This document shows positions 50,501-59,630 of a stretch of 64,000 nt of DNA, piece by piece. The DNA lies in assembly GCF_001949145.1 (NCBI RefSeq), contig NW_019091618.1, positions 266,831-330,830 of the forward strand. The letters are read 5' to 3'. Source of the DNA: Acanthaster planci (lineage: Eukaryota; Echinodermata; Asteroidea; Valvatida; Acanthasteridae). The first letter of the stretch is position 1; each line of letters starts with the position of its first letter. The position numbers and the translations under genes are program-made. The notes below the pieces were generated by a model. It was given only the letters and a program-made list of their open reading frames with translations, was not told the origin of the DNA and did not search any database.

Positions 50501-53500
50501 TCCTTCGCAATCAGCTACGCAATTTTGCCATGCAGCCTTAATCCTCCAAAACCGACCAGAGGATTTTTAAGGAATGAAGCTGGTTAGGATAAGTAATCCG
50601 TTGGGATCTGTTCTACAGGGTATGTGTTTTCATTTCTGCTTCAACTTCAATCTTGCCATTTGATTTTTGTTAGATGTAGAGTTATCGTGTGTACATGGAC
50701 ATGCACACCTGTCTTACTTTAAACTTAGTCTCTCCCGTCTACAGTGCTAGATATACAGTCGGTTGATACAAACTCAATGGGACTATCAAAACCTCATATT
50801 ATCAGCTTCGCATATTACACAAGTTGACGTTTGTTTACAGAGCACTCTGTGTCATACACAAGTGTGCATTGTTGTACATGTAGAGTGTATGTAAAAGGAA
50901 GAAATATTTATATATTTTATATGTATTAGTATTAGACTTCACCTTCATTTTCTAATTTGATAATTGTGCTGATCAGTCATAATTTCAAATAAATAAAATG
51001 AAGATGTTGATAGAATAGATAAAAACCATATAGCACAGAAACAAAGTAAACCCCCCTGACTGCACTTGACTGCAGTACATGTACATGTACATGTAGGTCC
51101 ATAGTGTGGGGTGGTTAGCCTGGTACAAGCATGCATGGAGACTGGAATGTTTACTGTGCTGGTACCCACTTTGCACATACAAGTAAGCCCCTCTACGTAT
51201 GTTGTCCATTTTACTTGGGAACCAGTTCATACCTGTAAGAACGGGAGAGGGTATTTCCAAAAGTTCTTTCTGAATTTTTTTTAAATGATGGGACCAGGAT
51301 GATAATTATAGTTATTACATTCTCAAAGGGACATGCTTTTTGTTTCATTTTACTGTTACTGAGGGACTGAGGAATTCCGTAACTGAAGAAAGGAACCTTT
51401 ATTTCTATGACCGACATTTTCAGGAGATGCAGTTTATTTCTGTGGTACTTACAGTACAGCTGGTTTTTTTTATGTGGTAGCTCTGAAAAGAGCCGTTTGC
51501 TTTAATGTGGATGTCTGGTATCTAGAAGAAATCAGTGATCTTCTGTGAAAGTCACTCGTGCTGCCATTGTACCAAAACTCCCAAGTCAGTTGCAGGACTG
51601 AAGATGTCATCATGTGTGGCTGATGGGATCCTTTATGCAACGGTTATCTTGCATCCAACCTTGGATACAATATTTGGTCTTCAAAACCACATTTACTCAT
51701 TGTTTGGTTCAAAATACATGTACATGTAAATACCCCTTTGTCAGGTCAGATTCCCCGTAATTTAAACACCCTTTACGGGCAGGACACCCATTGTCTGTCT
51801 TGTAAAACCAGCCACCCGACATGTTTGATACACATTGTACATGTACTTACCGATCAACAAGTGAATTGGTGTTACATGTACATGTACTTGATGATTTACT
51901 GAAATGTTCCTTGTGTGGTGAATGGAATAAACAAGTGCTTTTAAATTGTACTCGGAGTAAAGATGCTTTAAACAGTGCTTTTTGATGCTGCTGCATTGAT
52001 GGAAATGCTTTTCTTATCTGTGTTGTCATCTTAAACACAGCTTGTGTTAAGTTTTCTCACATAAGAATGTATAAATTTAGAACAGGATCAAAGATGCATG
52101 TAAGAAATATATTGATTGTAAGCATGATACCATCTGAAGTATGCCCATGTTAATTGTGTTTGACTGAAGGTTTTAATTAGATGATTGCTTTTTTATAGCA
52201 ATGGGGGTTTCATTTTTTTGTAGACTAAAAGCAGTGAAGTTCAGTAAAAAAACATGTCAGTGAAATGAAGGGTTCGTGGTTCTAGAAAACATTCCTGTTG
52301 GCCAGTTACAAGTATGTGTGTGTTTTATGCTTATTTATGTTCACATTTCCCTTTCAATAGTTTGAACAAGACATGAACCAACTGTTCACCAATTGCCTGG
52401 AGTACAATGGCCCTGGTAATGGTAAGTGCTAATTAAAAACATCGGAAAAGATATCGCTGGAAACCACCTCCAGCTTCATACATGTAATTTACTACCTCTA
52501 GACTATTGTGATGGAACGTCAAGATGTTATTAACTTAAAGACTTCAGATAGACCATGCCAGACTTTGTAGTAATCATGCAAACCCACTTCAGGAATCTCT
52601 TCACCAGAAATTTTGATCCATGATGTTGATCTTACTGATGAGGTTATAATTGCAAAGAAGCCAATGTTTTCCAGTGCCCACATAATTGACTGAATTTTCA
52701 TAAAAAAGGCTTTTATATGAATATCCATTGCTAATCAAGATTATGGATGCCTTTGAGTTTTAATGCCCTTGAAATCAGGGTGTCATTTTGAATTTATCAA
52801 TAATCAATTGCAGTCAATTGGAAAGAATGTCAAGTCCTAAGTATTCTGAACAAAATTACTGATCAATATCAAAATGTTCATTGTGAATTCAAGTTTTACA
52901 ACTTGTTCGGTATCAAACCCATATTATCAAAGGGATTATAAACATTCCTAAATCGGTGTGTAATAACTAGTATCAAGCACAATGCCCACATCTTTAAGTT
53001 TCAAACTGGCAGTACAGTTGTGAGAATCCTTAACATGAAAGAAAATGATCAAATATTCTAGCTTGTTTCTCAAATTCTTAGAATCATATGGAAACACCCA
53101 AATTACCACAGAAACCTCAAATTTTATCATAAACCCTGAGATTTATGAAGTAATATAATCGGTGAGTTCACAGTTATCATGGAGATGATGTTTATTGTAT
53201 GGAAACAAAACTATCCCAGCCAGTCTACCAGATTTGTGCTGGCAATACGTGATGCACTTCCTAAATTCTGCTGACAGTCCTTGTTAAAACTACTTCAAAC
53301 GTAGACACTTGACACTGATGCTGACTCCATTGCAACCTGTTCTTGAAACGTCTTTAACTTCTCGGCATGTGTATGACGTGACGATGTAGAAACACATAAT
53401 TTTCCTTATTTTTCCAGGGAGGATGTTTAAATTCCTTTAAGAATTCTTTTTTTTTCATTTCCATGGTTGACGTATTAACGCATCTTGCTTGGTTGGGTTA

Positions 53501-56500
53501 TGATGCAGGAGACGATCTTACATGCAGATGCTGCTACCAAGTGGCTCCAGAAATGCCTTTCTTGAGTAATTAGAATTGAAATGAGGAGCTCATACCATAC
53601 ACAAAAGAGCTCAGGGAGTTAAAGACCCCTTTTTGTTTGGTTAAACAGATTTCCTAGGGTTACAAAACCACACTTACAAAATAAATTAGGTTACAAAAAT
53701 CCAAACTAGCAACTCCTGTGTATCCAAACAATTAGCAAAAAACACATCACCATGGGTGATGCCTACATATGCTGTGGACCATTTGACGTGGTTGACGCTA
53801 GAACATGCACTTCAATTTTTATCAAGGTACTTGAAAAACAGCTGAAACAAAATAACTCCATTGGAAAAGAATGAAAACACTTGTACATGTACTGATACCT
53901 AAATTCAAGAGTTTTGCCTCCCTTCATATTTCACGGGTGCCAGAAATAAATTGTAAGGTTGAAGAAGTTACAGGGAAAAAGTTCCCCTACCAGCTTTTTT
54001 AAGAAAGAAAACCGGTTAACATAAGATACTTGTACATATGTACACTTGATTGTGATACCAGTGACTGACTATGACAATCTGTGACTAAAGGAGGAGGCTT
54101 CCCTACTCAACAGAATTAATGTGTAGCAATTGCCGTATAAAGCAAAATGCTGATACATGTTTTTTTTAAGAATGCAGAAACAGAATGTATTCTGACCACT
54201 TTGACTGACTTCACTCTCATCATGAGCTTCTCAGATTAAAGGTCCCTAGCTAAATAGTTCATTTTCTGCATTTATTTGAATTTGTTTTTGGTATGATAGA
54301 GATACCATGTTCTAAGTTATTCTATTTCAAAAATTGTAATTACATGTAAAGAAAGAAATAGGATATAAAAGTACTTGACTGGAAACCTTTAGAATTTATG
54401 AGAGCTTGAATTTATGAAAACACAACCTTTGGTACATGAAGGTTTTTTGACAAAACGTTTTGAGTCACCTTGTTGTGGTTTGTTTCTCTTTTACTTAAAA
54501 CAGAATACACCTTGATGGCTGAGAATCTAAAATCTTGCTTGGAGTACAATATGGAAAAGATATTTCCAGAGGAGAAAGCTGACAAGATTGAAAAAGATAG
54601 CACCCATCATGTGGACCAATATGCTTATCAGCGACCCCCACAGCGTCAGTCAGCAAAAAATGCTAATACAAGACTGGAAAAGCTAGAAGATAAGGTGTAT
54701 GCTAGGCTAAGGGGTCTCAGCAGTAGTGAATCAAGCATTTTTGAAAGTCAGGATAGTCCATGTGGTGCCAGTGATGATGATGAGGATATGGTTTTGGAGG
54801 AAATCAAGTATGAAAACACCGACAGTGATTACGAAGATCGATCTGCTCAGCTTGAAATTTTGAAAAGTGATCCCGTAGATAAAGACAAATCAAATGACTT
54901 GAAGGTCTTCCCCTGTACCAAAAATGACCCTGTGACAAGTACTAGTAGTCATATCAAGCAAGATAACACACTTAATGCATACTTGTCTGAATCATCTACC
55001 GTAGACTACTCACAGCATGAAGATCAAACAAAAGCGCAAACGTTGGATGAAATATATGAAACATCTACCAGTACTTCCTCCAGAAAAGGTGACCAAAATG
55101 ATGGCAATGCTGTCACATCAAGAGGTGTTATTGCATTTGCACCATCTTCAGGATTAAGAGAGCTGTCTCTGCATACTTCCAATAAGGATGTACAAGGGCA
55201 AGACTATATGCAATCCTGCAGTGATAAAGAACAAGACTCAGAGCAATGTAAAGATAATTATCCAAATGAAATGAGTTGTAAAGAGCACTCAGGCCAAATG
55301 TCATTTACTCCTTTACAAGGCTCCCGTGCTTCAAAGGTGAACCGTGTAAAACCTATTCAAAATGTACGTCCGTATGTACCTGACTGCCATTCTGAAGACA
55401 GAGGAACATGTAGTACAAGTCAATCAGTACCATGTGATCAGCATGAAGCAACACAGCAAGCATCTCAGGGCCCACCGGCAATGATTGATTTAAATTCCAG
55501 ACGTCCCAATGTTCTGAATCCTGAGACATCCTCCTCAAGTGAAAAGGACTTTCATGTACCTTGCCAAAAGGAAAATACCTTTGGCTTAAGTCAAGATTTA
55601 CCTCAAGAAAATTTGTATGTACCCTCCAGCCTGAGTCAAGGTTTTCAGCATTCCAAGAAATCTACACACTCAGGGACCAAGAGTAATCCTCAGTATACAC
55701 AACATGCATCCAAAGATGAAGCTGAACTTCCCGCACCATTAACTGTGCCACCAGTCCAGGAAAGTGTGGTTCAGCATGTTCCAGCTGTTCAGCCTTTGTT
55801 GCCTTCATCTAATGCCTTGGAAGTACCACACTGGAAGGAGGAACACTCACTGAATGCAAGAAGCAGTAGTTGTGAATCAACACAGAAATTATGGCATCCA
55901 TTGGGTTTGGAAGATAAAACTGTATCTGTCTATAACAAGACTGATAAATCAACTTCCAGTGTTAACACAATGGCAAACCAGAATCAAGGTTATCTAGGTC
56001 GTATGAAATTACCACAAACAGGTGTCATACGAACACCACAAAACAATTCACAAAGTAGCAATATACTTGAGTCTTTACTTCATAGGCAACCTAATTCTTC
56101 AGTTGGGAATATTTCTGAGGCCCATAGGTCAAGACAACTTGTTCTTGACAACTTGCCAGCTCAAAGAGAAATGGGATCGAAAACATACACATGTGTGCCC
56201 CCTGTGTGTAGCTCATCTTACCAAGGAAGTGTCCAACTGCATAATCAGAGAGCTGAATCTGTTGCCACCAACTCCAATCAGTCAGTAACAAAACAACCAG
56301 AGAAGACTGTTCAACCGAAACCATCATCTTCAGGTATATTGCATTACCCACAGTCTTCTGTGAACCAGTCAAATGTAGCTAGTCGGGTAGAACCTGGAAA
56401 GGGTAGCATGACTCAATTGCAGATGAGTCACACAGATACTGCAAGAGGCATTGATACAATGCTCCCTGTCAGAAAATCGGACAGTTTTCTTTCTATGCTG

Positions 56501-58672
56501 ACAAGTGAATCCAGAAGCACGAATGAATACAAAGATCATTTTGATATGCAGAGATATGCAGGATCTGGGAATGTGTATAATCAAGCACTGTATAGTGACC
56601 ACCTACGGTTGCATGCAAGCCAAGCTTCTGCAGTCACTCATGGATATTCAGCAGGCTCACATTTAAGTCATCTGCTGCAAGGTAGACAAAAATCAGAGGA
56701 CCGGCCAAGTTCCGCTTTCACACCACTTGATCCGTACTCTAGCCACTCAGCTTTTAGGATGCAAAGACCAAATCCTACCCTGTTTCCACAGTATATGGGT
56801 CAACAAGAAGCTGAACAGTTGGCCAGACAACAGTATCAACAGCACTTGCATCAAAGAGCTGGTGTGGGTACAAGGTTTACAGCATATCGGCCACAGGCTT
56901 CACACACACATCCAGATATGGCCTACTATTCACAGGTATTTTTTAATAGGTCCCCTCCCTAAATTTAACAGTTATATGTTTTTAGATGTCAATTGCCCCT
57001 TATTCAGGTGTGTTGACAAATGTAGAGTTGACAATTGATATCTGAGTTGGGATCCAGTCAGTAACAAAGGAATCAGAAGTCAGGGAGCTAGTAAGATGGA
57101 GGAACTATGACAATAGATCTAGTAGTAATCCAGTACATGTTTTAAGTACTCACATACAGTTAACTCCAACTAAGTCGGCATCGCGTAACTCGTCATATCG
57201 TCTAAGTTGGCTTTTTGACAAAAGTCCCGATCACCTGTAATGCATTTCCATTGACAATTTCATTTCCAAGTCAGCATTTATTGGTCGTCATTTCGGCATG
57301 AATTTTCTCGGTCCCTTTTCCACAAAGCTACAAAAATTCCTTTGTGTAAGTCAGCATTAACAAAAAAACTGCTTCAGGATCAGTTTCCTTTGTCACTGTT
57401 GCCAAGAAGTTTTGAGTGACACGTCCCATACTGTTTGACTGATGTCTGTGTATTAGCAGCACTGGCTGTGGTTTATGATTGGCCAGCAGTAATACATCAA
57501 TACCAGTTGCCCCTCTAAGGCTACATGCATGCGCTCTGTCCATCGGGGGGGGGGTCGCCTTATTGAATGAACTTAACCACTGCATGTGCGGATGAGTGTA
57601 TGGCTGCATCCAAATCTCTTGTCTAGAGCTACATGTAGGTCTAGGTCTTCGCTCCATTGGAAATGCATGGAGATGCATAGATAATAGACCTAGACATAGC
57701 TCTGGAAGCCCATTTCGGACATGGCCTATGTTTCCTGTACCATAATTGCATCACGTACATGTACATACTGCACTGTCGAGGGAACATGATCAATTATCGA
57801 ATTTGCAGCCCGTGAGGATAGTAATCGAGAACAAATTTGCTGGGATCAACCATGAGGTAGAAGTAAACCAGGGTAAATCAAAGCATTTGAATTAGTGCAA
57901 GGAATCATAATGTACATAGGCAGTACGTTTGTACGTGTATGTCAGCAAAATGACGACTTACAGCTCAAGTTGACATTCTCTCAAGTTGTCATAATTTCTT
58001 GAGTCCTGAGAGTGCCAACTTAGCCGGAGTTTTCTGTATTATTCATTTAGTTTATTATAACTTAACTTACAATCTATACCTGTATGAATTGCATGTGTGC
58101 AGCTGGTCCGTTGTTGGTGCTTTATACAAGTTTTCCCTCTCTCGAGCTCTGCTGTGGTCAAGCTAGCCAAATGATGCAGTTGTGTCTAAGGCTGTATATT
58201 GCAACCAAGTACCTGACCATTGTTGTCATAAACTGGTTCCAATTTATGGAATAAATACTTAACAAATTACTTAATAACTTTCCAGACAAAGAAACAGAAA
58301 GATTTAAAGAGGTTTTGCTCGGAAAGTTTAGGATGCCTGTTTTGCTTGTTCAGTTCAGATTTAGTTTTTTCTTCTTTTTTGTAAATTTTAGGATTTGCTT
58401 TTTTGACTTGATACCAGGGAACCGGTATTTAGCCTCAGTTAGGTATGTGGTTCCTCTGCAATGCATAAATGCATAACCTATCTTCATGTCTATGTGAATG
58501 ACATCATCACAGTAGTCTTTACAGTTAAGTGTGAGGTATTGTGTTTTTTTATTGACAGCATGGTATTGGCAGTCAGTTTCTAGGCAGTCAGGCCGTTGGT
58601 GGAGTTGGGGCACCCATGCCCTATGATCCTGCCTTCCTGTCACACCCACCTCACATGCAAGGTTACAAGTGA
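26411..58672 (+). CDS. CECR2: CECR2 chromatin-remodelling factor with bromodomain, complete 13-exon gene
   Basis: Thirteen exons join in phase to 1615 residues: 26411-26566, 31890-31996, 33176-33362, 36983-37125, 37935-38087, 41218-42226, 44990-45079, 46232-46346, 48445-48567, 49463-49620, 52361-52421, 54504-56935, 58559-58672. The N-terminus ([50 protein letters not shown]) matches human CECR2 nearly word for word and forms the DDT/WHIM-like region that binds ISWI ATPases. Residues 250-550 are Lys/Ser-rich with acidic patches. [13 protein letters not shown] to FLPEI (about 560-580) and [13 protein letters not shown] (about 592-604) are further family blocks. The bromodomain (about 695-790) has WPFMDPVD and the acetyl-lysine-binding Asn N763. 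The long tail is Ser/Gln-rich and presumably disordered, ending MQGYK. An in-frame TGA 15 nt upstream of the ATG supports the start. Known role: CECR2 pairs with SNF2L/SNF2H in the CERF remodeller in the nucleus. Human CECR2 has about 1484 residues. Confidence 0.96.
26858..27378. mobile_element. Inverted-repeat element in CECR2 intron 1
   Basis: About 90 nt at 26858-26950 recur inverted at 27283-27376, sharing AATGTCCTGC, AAACCTCC and CCCTATAATAATAGC. The ~330-nt interior has no coding sequence. A foldback or MITE is the simplest reading. Confidence 0.65.
29210..29350 (+). repeat. Minisatellite, ~31-bp unit
   Basis: Four units of ACTATCATGTACAATGTACA followed by TGTATGTAAAA, with small changes and one unit expanded by extra TACATG. 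In CECR2 intron 1, just upstream of the piggyBac remnant. Confidence 0.85.
29902..30970 (+). pseudogene. piggyBac (PGBD-type) transposase remnant
   Basis: Starts [18 protein letters not shown] (29902) and stops after 20 codons. In another frame [19 protein letters not shown] (about 30020) and then [19 protein letters not shown] (about 30220-30275) match the piggyBac core with its second catalytic Asp in [26 protein letters not shown] then CFEKFHS (about 30855-30968) is the C-terminal Cys-rich module. The regions for the first and third catalytic Asp are deleted. It lies in CECR2 intron 1, same strand as CECR2. Confidence 0.85.
31890..31996 (+). CDS. CECR2: CECR2 exon 2
   Basis: Acceptor TTTACATGTAG; 107 nt; begins [11 protein letters not shown], continuing LPDFEIE as in human DFEIEELEAAL. 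Ends in phase 2 before GTGAGT. Confidence 0.93.
31997..33175. other. CECR2 intron 2
   Basis: Several TACATG clusters (32410-32490); nothing else recognised. Confidence 0.6.
33176..33362 (+). CDS. CECR2: CECR2 exon 3 (DDT-like region)
   Basis: Acceptor TTCTTCGTTCAAG; 187 nt. Encodes [12 protein letters not shown] and [18 protein letters not shown], matching human [18 protein letters not shown]. Phase 0 donor GTAAAC. Confidence 0.94.
33363..36982. other. CECR2 intron 3
   Basis: Contains the possible TA-flanked element 33891-35348; remaining sequence AT-rich without coding signal. Confidence 0.6.
33891..35348. mobile_element. Possible second TA-flanked Tigger-like element
   Basis: The left end TA-CAGTCGACTCTCATTA resembles Tigger termini; an inverted CAGTAAAATCTCAATA followed by TA lies at the right end. 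End similarity is short and the interior codes for nothing recognisable, so this is a weak call. Confidence 0.3.
36983..37125 (+). CDS. CECR2: CECR2 exon 4 (WHIM-like block)
   Basis: Acceptor TTTTGTGTGTGTACAG; 143 nt. Encodes [20 protein letters not shown] followed by TRLYKED, almost identical to human [20 protein letters not shown]. Ends in phase 2 before GTAATC. Confidence 0.94.
37126..37934. other. CECR2 intron 4
   Basis: Nothing recognised. Confidence 0.6.
37935..38087 (+). CDS. CECR2: CECR2 exon 5 (Lys/Arg-rich linker)
   Basis: Acceptor TTTTTTCTTGCAG; 153 nt, in and out in phase 2; donor GTAGTC. The peptide is almost entirely basic ([16 protein letters not shown] and KKKKRKSSK), likely a nuclear localisation and nucleic-acid-contact linker. 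Confidence 0.88.
38367..38461 (+). repeat. Minisatellite, GAAACCATTCCT-type unit
   Basis: Five or six units of 16-18 nt built on GAAACCATTCCT or GAAACCATATTTGTAG. In CECR2 intron 5. Confidence 0.8.
40830..41050 (+). repeat. Dispersed repeat family E, copy 2
   Basis: Same ends as copy 1; internal ATGTAAAATTACATAAGTCA and AACAGGGACTCAAAA. In CECR2 intron 5. Confidence 0.6.
41218..42226 (+). CDS. CECR2: CECR2 exon 6 (long basic/acidic linker, HLVC block)
   Basis: Acceptor CTTTTATTTGCAG; 1009 nt. Most of it encodes low-complexity Lys/Ser/Thr sequence with acidic runs ([20 protein letters not shown]). The end carries the conserved [17 protein letters not shown] and [13 protein letters not shown], matching human WLLCQTEEEWRQVTESF and LYKLLSEDFLPEI. 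Phase 0 donor GTAAAG. The linker is much longer than in human CECR2. Confidence 0.93.
42284..42816. mobile_element. piggyBac-type MITE with TTAA ends
   Basis: Both ends carry TTAA followed inward by CCACTTGC(C/T)GC as inverted repeats (42284-42302; 42799-42816). The 533-bp interior has no transposase. TTAA target sites are characteristic of piggyBac. Located at the start of CECR2 intron 6. Confidence 0.75.
44225..44453 (+). repeat. Dispersed repeat family D, copy 2
   Basis: The longer copy of the pair, in CECR2 intron 6; extra ~45 nt (about 44350-44395) relative to copy 1. Confidence 0.7.
44990..45079 (+). CDS. CECR2: CECR2 exon 7
   Basis: Acceptor TATACTTAG; 90 nt, phase 0 at both ends; donor GTAATG. 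Encodes [17 protein letters not shown], a remodeller-family motif following the FLPEI block. Confidence 0.88.
45080..46231. other. CECR2 intron 7
   Basis: A stretch at about 45610-46030 opening GCGACACTCCAGTGTGATAT looks like an interspersed repeat, but no second copy lies in the window. Confidence 0.35.
46232..46346 (+). CDS. CECR2: CECR2 exon 8 (charged coiled coil)
   Basis: Acceptor CAATTCTGACAG; 115 nt, ending in phase 1 before GTAGTT. Glu/Arg/Lys-rich helix ([20 protein letters not shown]), corresponding to the KRKEEEEERQILLAVQKK region in human. Confidence 0.87.
46347..48444. other. CECR2 intron 8
   Basis: Nothing recognised; a plus-strand open frame at 47495-47917 lacks homology and codon character. 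Confidence 0.6.
48445..48567 (+). CDS. CECR2: CECR2 exon 9
   Basis: Acceptor TTGATTCCTTTAG; 123 nt, phase 1 at both ends; donor GTAAGT. Ser/Thr/Lys-rich linker that ends [10 protein letters not shown], leading directly into the bromodomain. Confidence 0.85.
48568..49462. other. CECR2 intron 9
   Basis: Contains the double-hairpin element 48992-49276. Confidence 0.6.
48992..49276. mobile_element. Compound inverted-repeat element (two hairpins)
   Basis: First hairpin: 48992-49033 pairs imperfectly with 49090-49131 (shared GGAATAATGTAGTG). Second: 49133-49154 pairs with 49255-49276 (shared CAAGTTTG, flanked by CTTCGAG/CTGAAG). The two hairpins abut, suggesting a MITE. In CECR2 intron 9. Confidence 0.55.
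49463..49620 (+). CDS. CECR2: CECR2 exon 10 (bromodomain, first part)
   Basis: Acceptor TTTAACTCTGGCAG, chosen over the upstream Met at 49441 because only it keeps phase and avoids an in-frame TGA. Encodes [20 protein letters not shown] and then [13 protein letters not shown], matching human [20 protein letters not shown]. Phase 0 donor GTAAGT. Confidence 0.94.
49820..50007 (-). repeat. Dispersed repeat family F, copy B
   Basis: Inverted relative to copy A; its reverse complement shares TTTGCCTGCAATTGG, TATGTTTTGTACACAATTG and TTGTTCAGGGTCCCC. In CECR2 intron 10. Confidence 0.8.
51475..51497 (-). promoter_or_regulatory. Histone mRNA-type 3' stem-loop without a histone gene
   Basis: On the minus strand the sequence reads AACGGCTCTTTTCAGAGC then TACCA. 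This differs at one base from the metazoan replication-histone 3' stem-loop with its usual flanks (GGCTCT, loop TTTC, AGAGCC, ACCA). The change turns one G-C pair into G-U. No histone reading frame is visible in the 200 nt upstream on that strand. It may be the remnant of a histone 3' end or a chance hairpin in CECR2 intron 10. Confidence 0.4.
52361..52421 (+). CDS. CECR2: CECR2 exon 11 (bromodomain, acetyl-lysine Asn)
   Basis: Acceptor TTTCCCTTTCAATAG; 61 nt; ends in phase 1 before GTAAGT. Encodes [20 protein letters not shown]. The Asn in EYN (N763) is the conserved acetyl-lysine-contacting residue. Confidence 0.93.
52422..54503. other. CECR2 intron 11
   Basis: Splits the bromodomain just after the acetyl-lysine Asn. 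No element recognised. Confidence 0.6.
54504..56935 (+). CDS. CECR2: CECR2 exon 12 (end of bromodomain, long disordered tail)
   Basis: Acceptor TTTTACTTAAAACAG; 2432 nt. The first residues, [15 protein letters not shown], complete the bromodomain as in human EYTKMSDNLERCF. The following ~750 residues are rich in Ser, Gln, Pro and Asn without a recognised domain. The end is Gln-rich and contains [11 protein letters not shown] and HPDMAYYSQ. Donor GTATTT in phase 0. Read-through would add nine codons and stop at 56960-56962, giving an alternative C-terminus. Confidence 0.93.
56936..58558. other. CECR2 intron 12
   Basis: More than half is the Tigger-like element 57157-58036. Confidence 0.6.
57157..58036. 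mobile_element. Non-autonomous Tc1/mariner-pogo (Tigger-like) element
   Basis: Terminal inverted repeats begin CAG(T/A)(T/A)AACTCC and continue CTAAGT(C/T)GGCA, flanked on both sides by TA (57155-57156 and 58037-58038). 880 bp; the interior has a minus-strand open frame of 116 codons (57678-57328) that I do not recognise. In CECR2 intron 12. Confidence 0.7.
58559..58672 (+). CDS. CECR2: CECR2 exon 13 (C-terminus, stop)
   Basis: Acceptor TTTTTTTATTGACAG; 114 nt including TGA at 58670. Encodes [15 protein letters not shown] and ends [13 protein letters not shown]. Phase 0 continuity with exon 12 and the clean stop support it as the terminal exon. Confidence 0.88.
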   Translation, partial: HGIGSQFLGSQAVGGVGAPMPYDPAFLSHPPHMQGYK

Positions 58673-58728
58673 TGTATTTTCGTTTGGCCGAGTGACAGCT
58701 TTAGTGTATTTGTAAGTTTTCTTTTTTT

Positions 58729-58734
58729 ATTAAA
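58729..58734 (+). terminator. Candidate CECR2 polyadenylation signals
   Basis: ATTAAA lies 57 nt after the stop. Canonical AATAAA follows at 59311-59316 and 60409-60414. Which is used cannot be told from sequence; the short distance makes the first a weak choice for a long mRNA. Confidence 0.3.
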
Positions 58735-59582
58735 ACCCAAACTTTTTCTGAAGGATTTATCATACATGTACATGTATATTCAATTTTGATGTGTTTAACC
58801 TCAATACATGTACATGTACCTTGTCACAACTGTTGTGATATTGTGTCTTACTGTGAATTTCTTAGGAAGTTTTATTATATGTGTAAGCAGGAAGGATTAT
58901 TTAGATTATTAATAAGGCCACACATATACCTCGTGAAATATACACTGAACAATGTGATTGTCTTCAAATGTATAAGATGATGGGACATACGTACAAGTAT
59001 GCCCTTAACAGTGATAGAGAGAGAGGCTGGGCCATCCCCTGTGCCCCATTAGCATCCTGAGGGCTGTGCATATTTGAAAAATATCTGGGTTTATAGTCAT
59101 TCAAATAATAAGTCATAGGGCATACTTCATGCCGTATTCATATTAACCAGTGTGTACATGTGTTACTCTGCCATAGGGGACAGAAATACAAAGGGAAAGG
59201 ATTTTGGTCGCTCCTTTTTTCGATTCTGTCCTCTAAGGTAAGTGCCCATGCTCAGTCTATGGAAAAGTGTTAGTGTTATTGAAAATACAAGGCCATGTCC
59301 TCAGTGGTATAATAAAATGCGACTCTGAGGGCATACTATTGGTCTTTGGCAGTTTTCTACATGACACACATGTATTTGGTCATATGCAGTTCTTCCATAC
59401 AGGATGGTTGATACAGAATTTATTCATGGAGTGGTCAATCAGTATTGTACTCAAGACCACTTAAAACCTTCACAAGACCAACACAAGACCTCCAGTCTGA
59501 ATTCAGGTCGCAAGCTATTCAAATGAATTGCAACAAAGCATTCCTTTGTCATTGTTCACCCAGTTACCTGTGACTTGTTGTG

Positions 59583-59630
59583 TGCATGGTCTTGTGCATG
59601 GTCTTGTGCATGGTCTTGTGTCTGATCTTG
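59583..59630 (+). repeat. 12-bp tandem repeat GCATGGTCTTGT
   Basis: Three exact units and one diverged unit (GTCTGATCTTGT). Confidence 0.9.

Larger units (their letters stand above)
49621..52360. other. CECR2 intron 10
   Basis: Splits the bromodomain. Contains repeat F copy B and the histone-type stem-loop; otherwise nothing recognised. Confidence 0.6.

Noticed and set aside
55353-56372. Minus-strand open frames within CECR2 exon 12
   Set aside because: Shadows of the real reading frame on the opposite strand.
57328-57678. 116-codon minus-strand frame as a host gene
   Set aside because: Lies entirely inside the TA-flanked inverted-repeat element.
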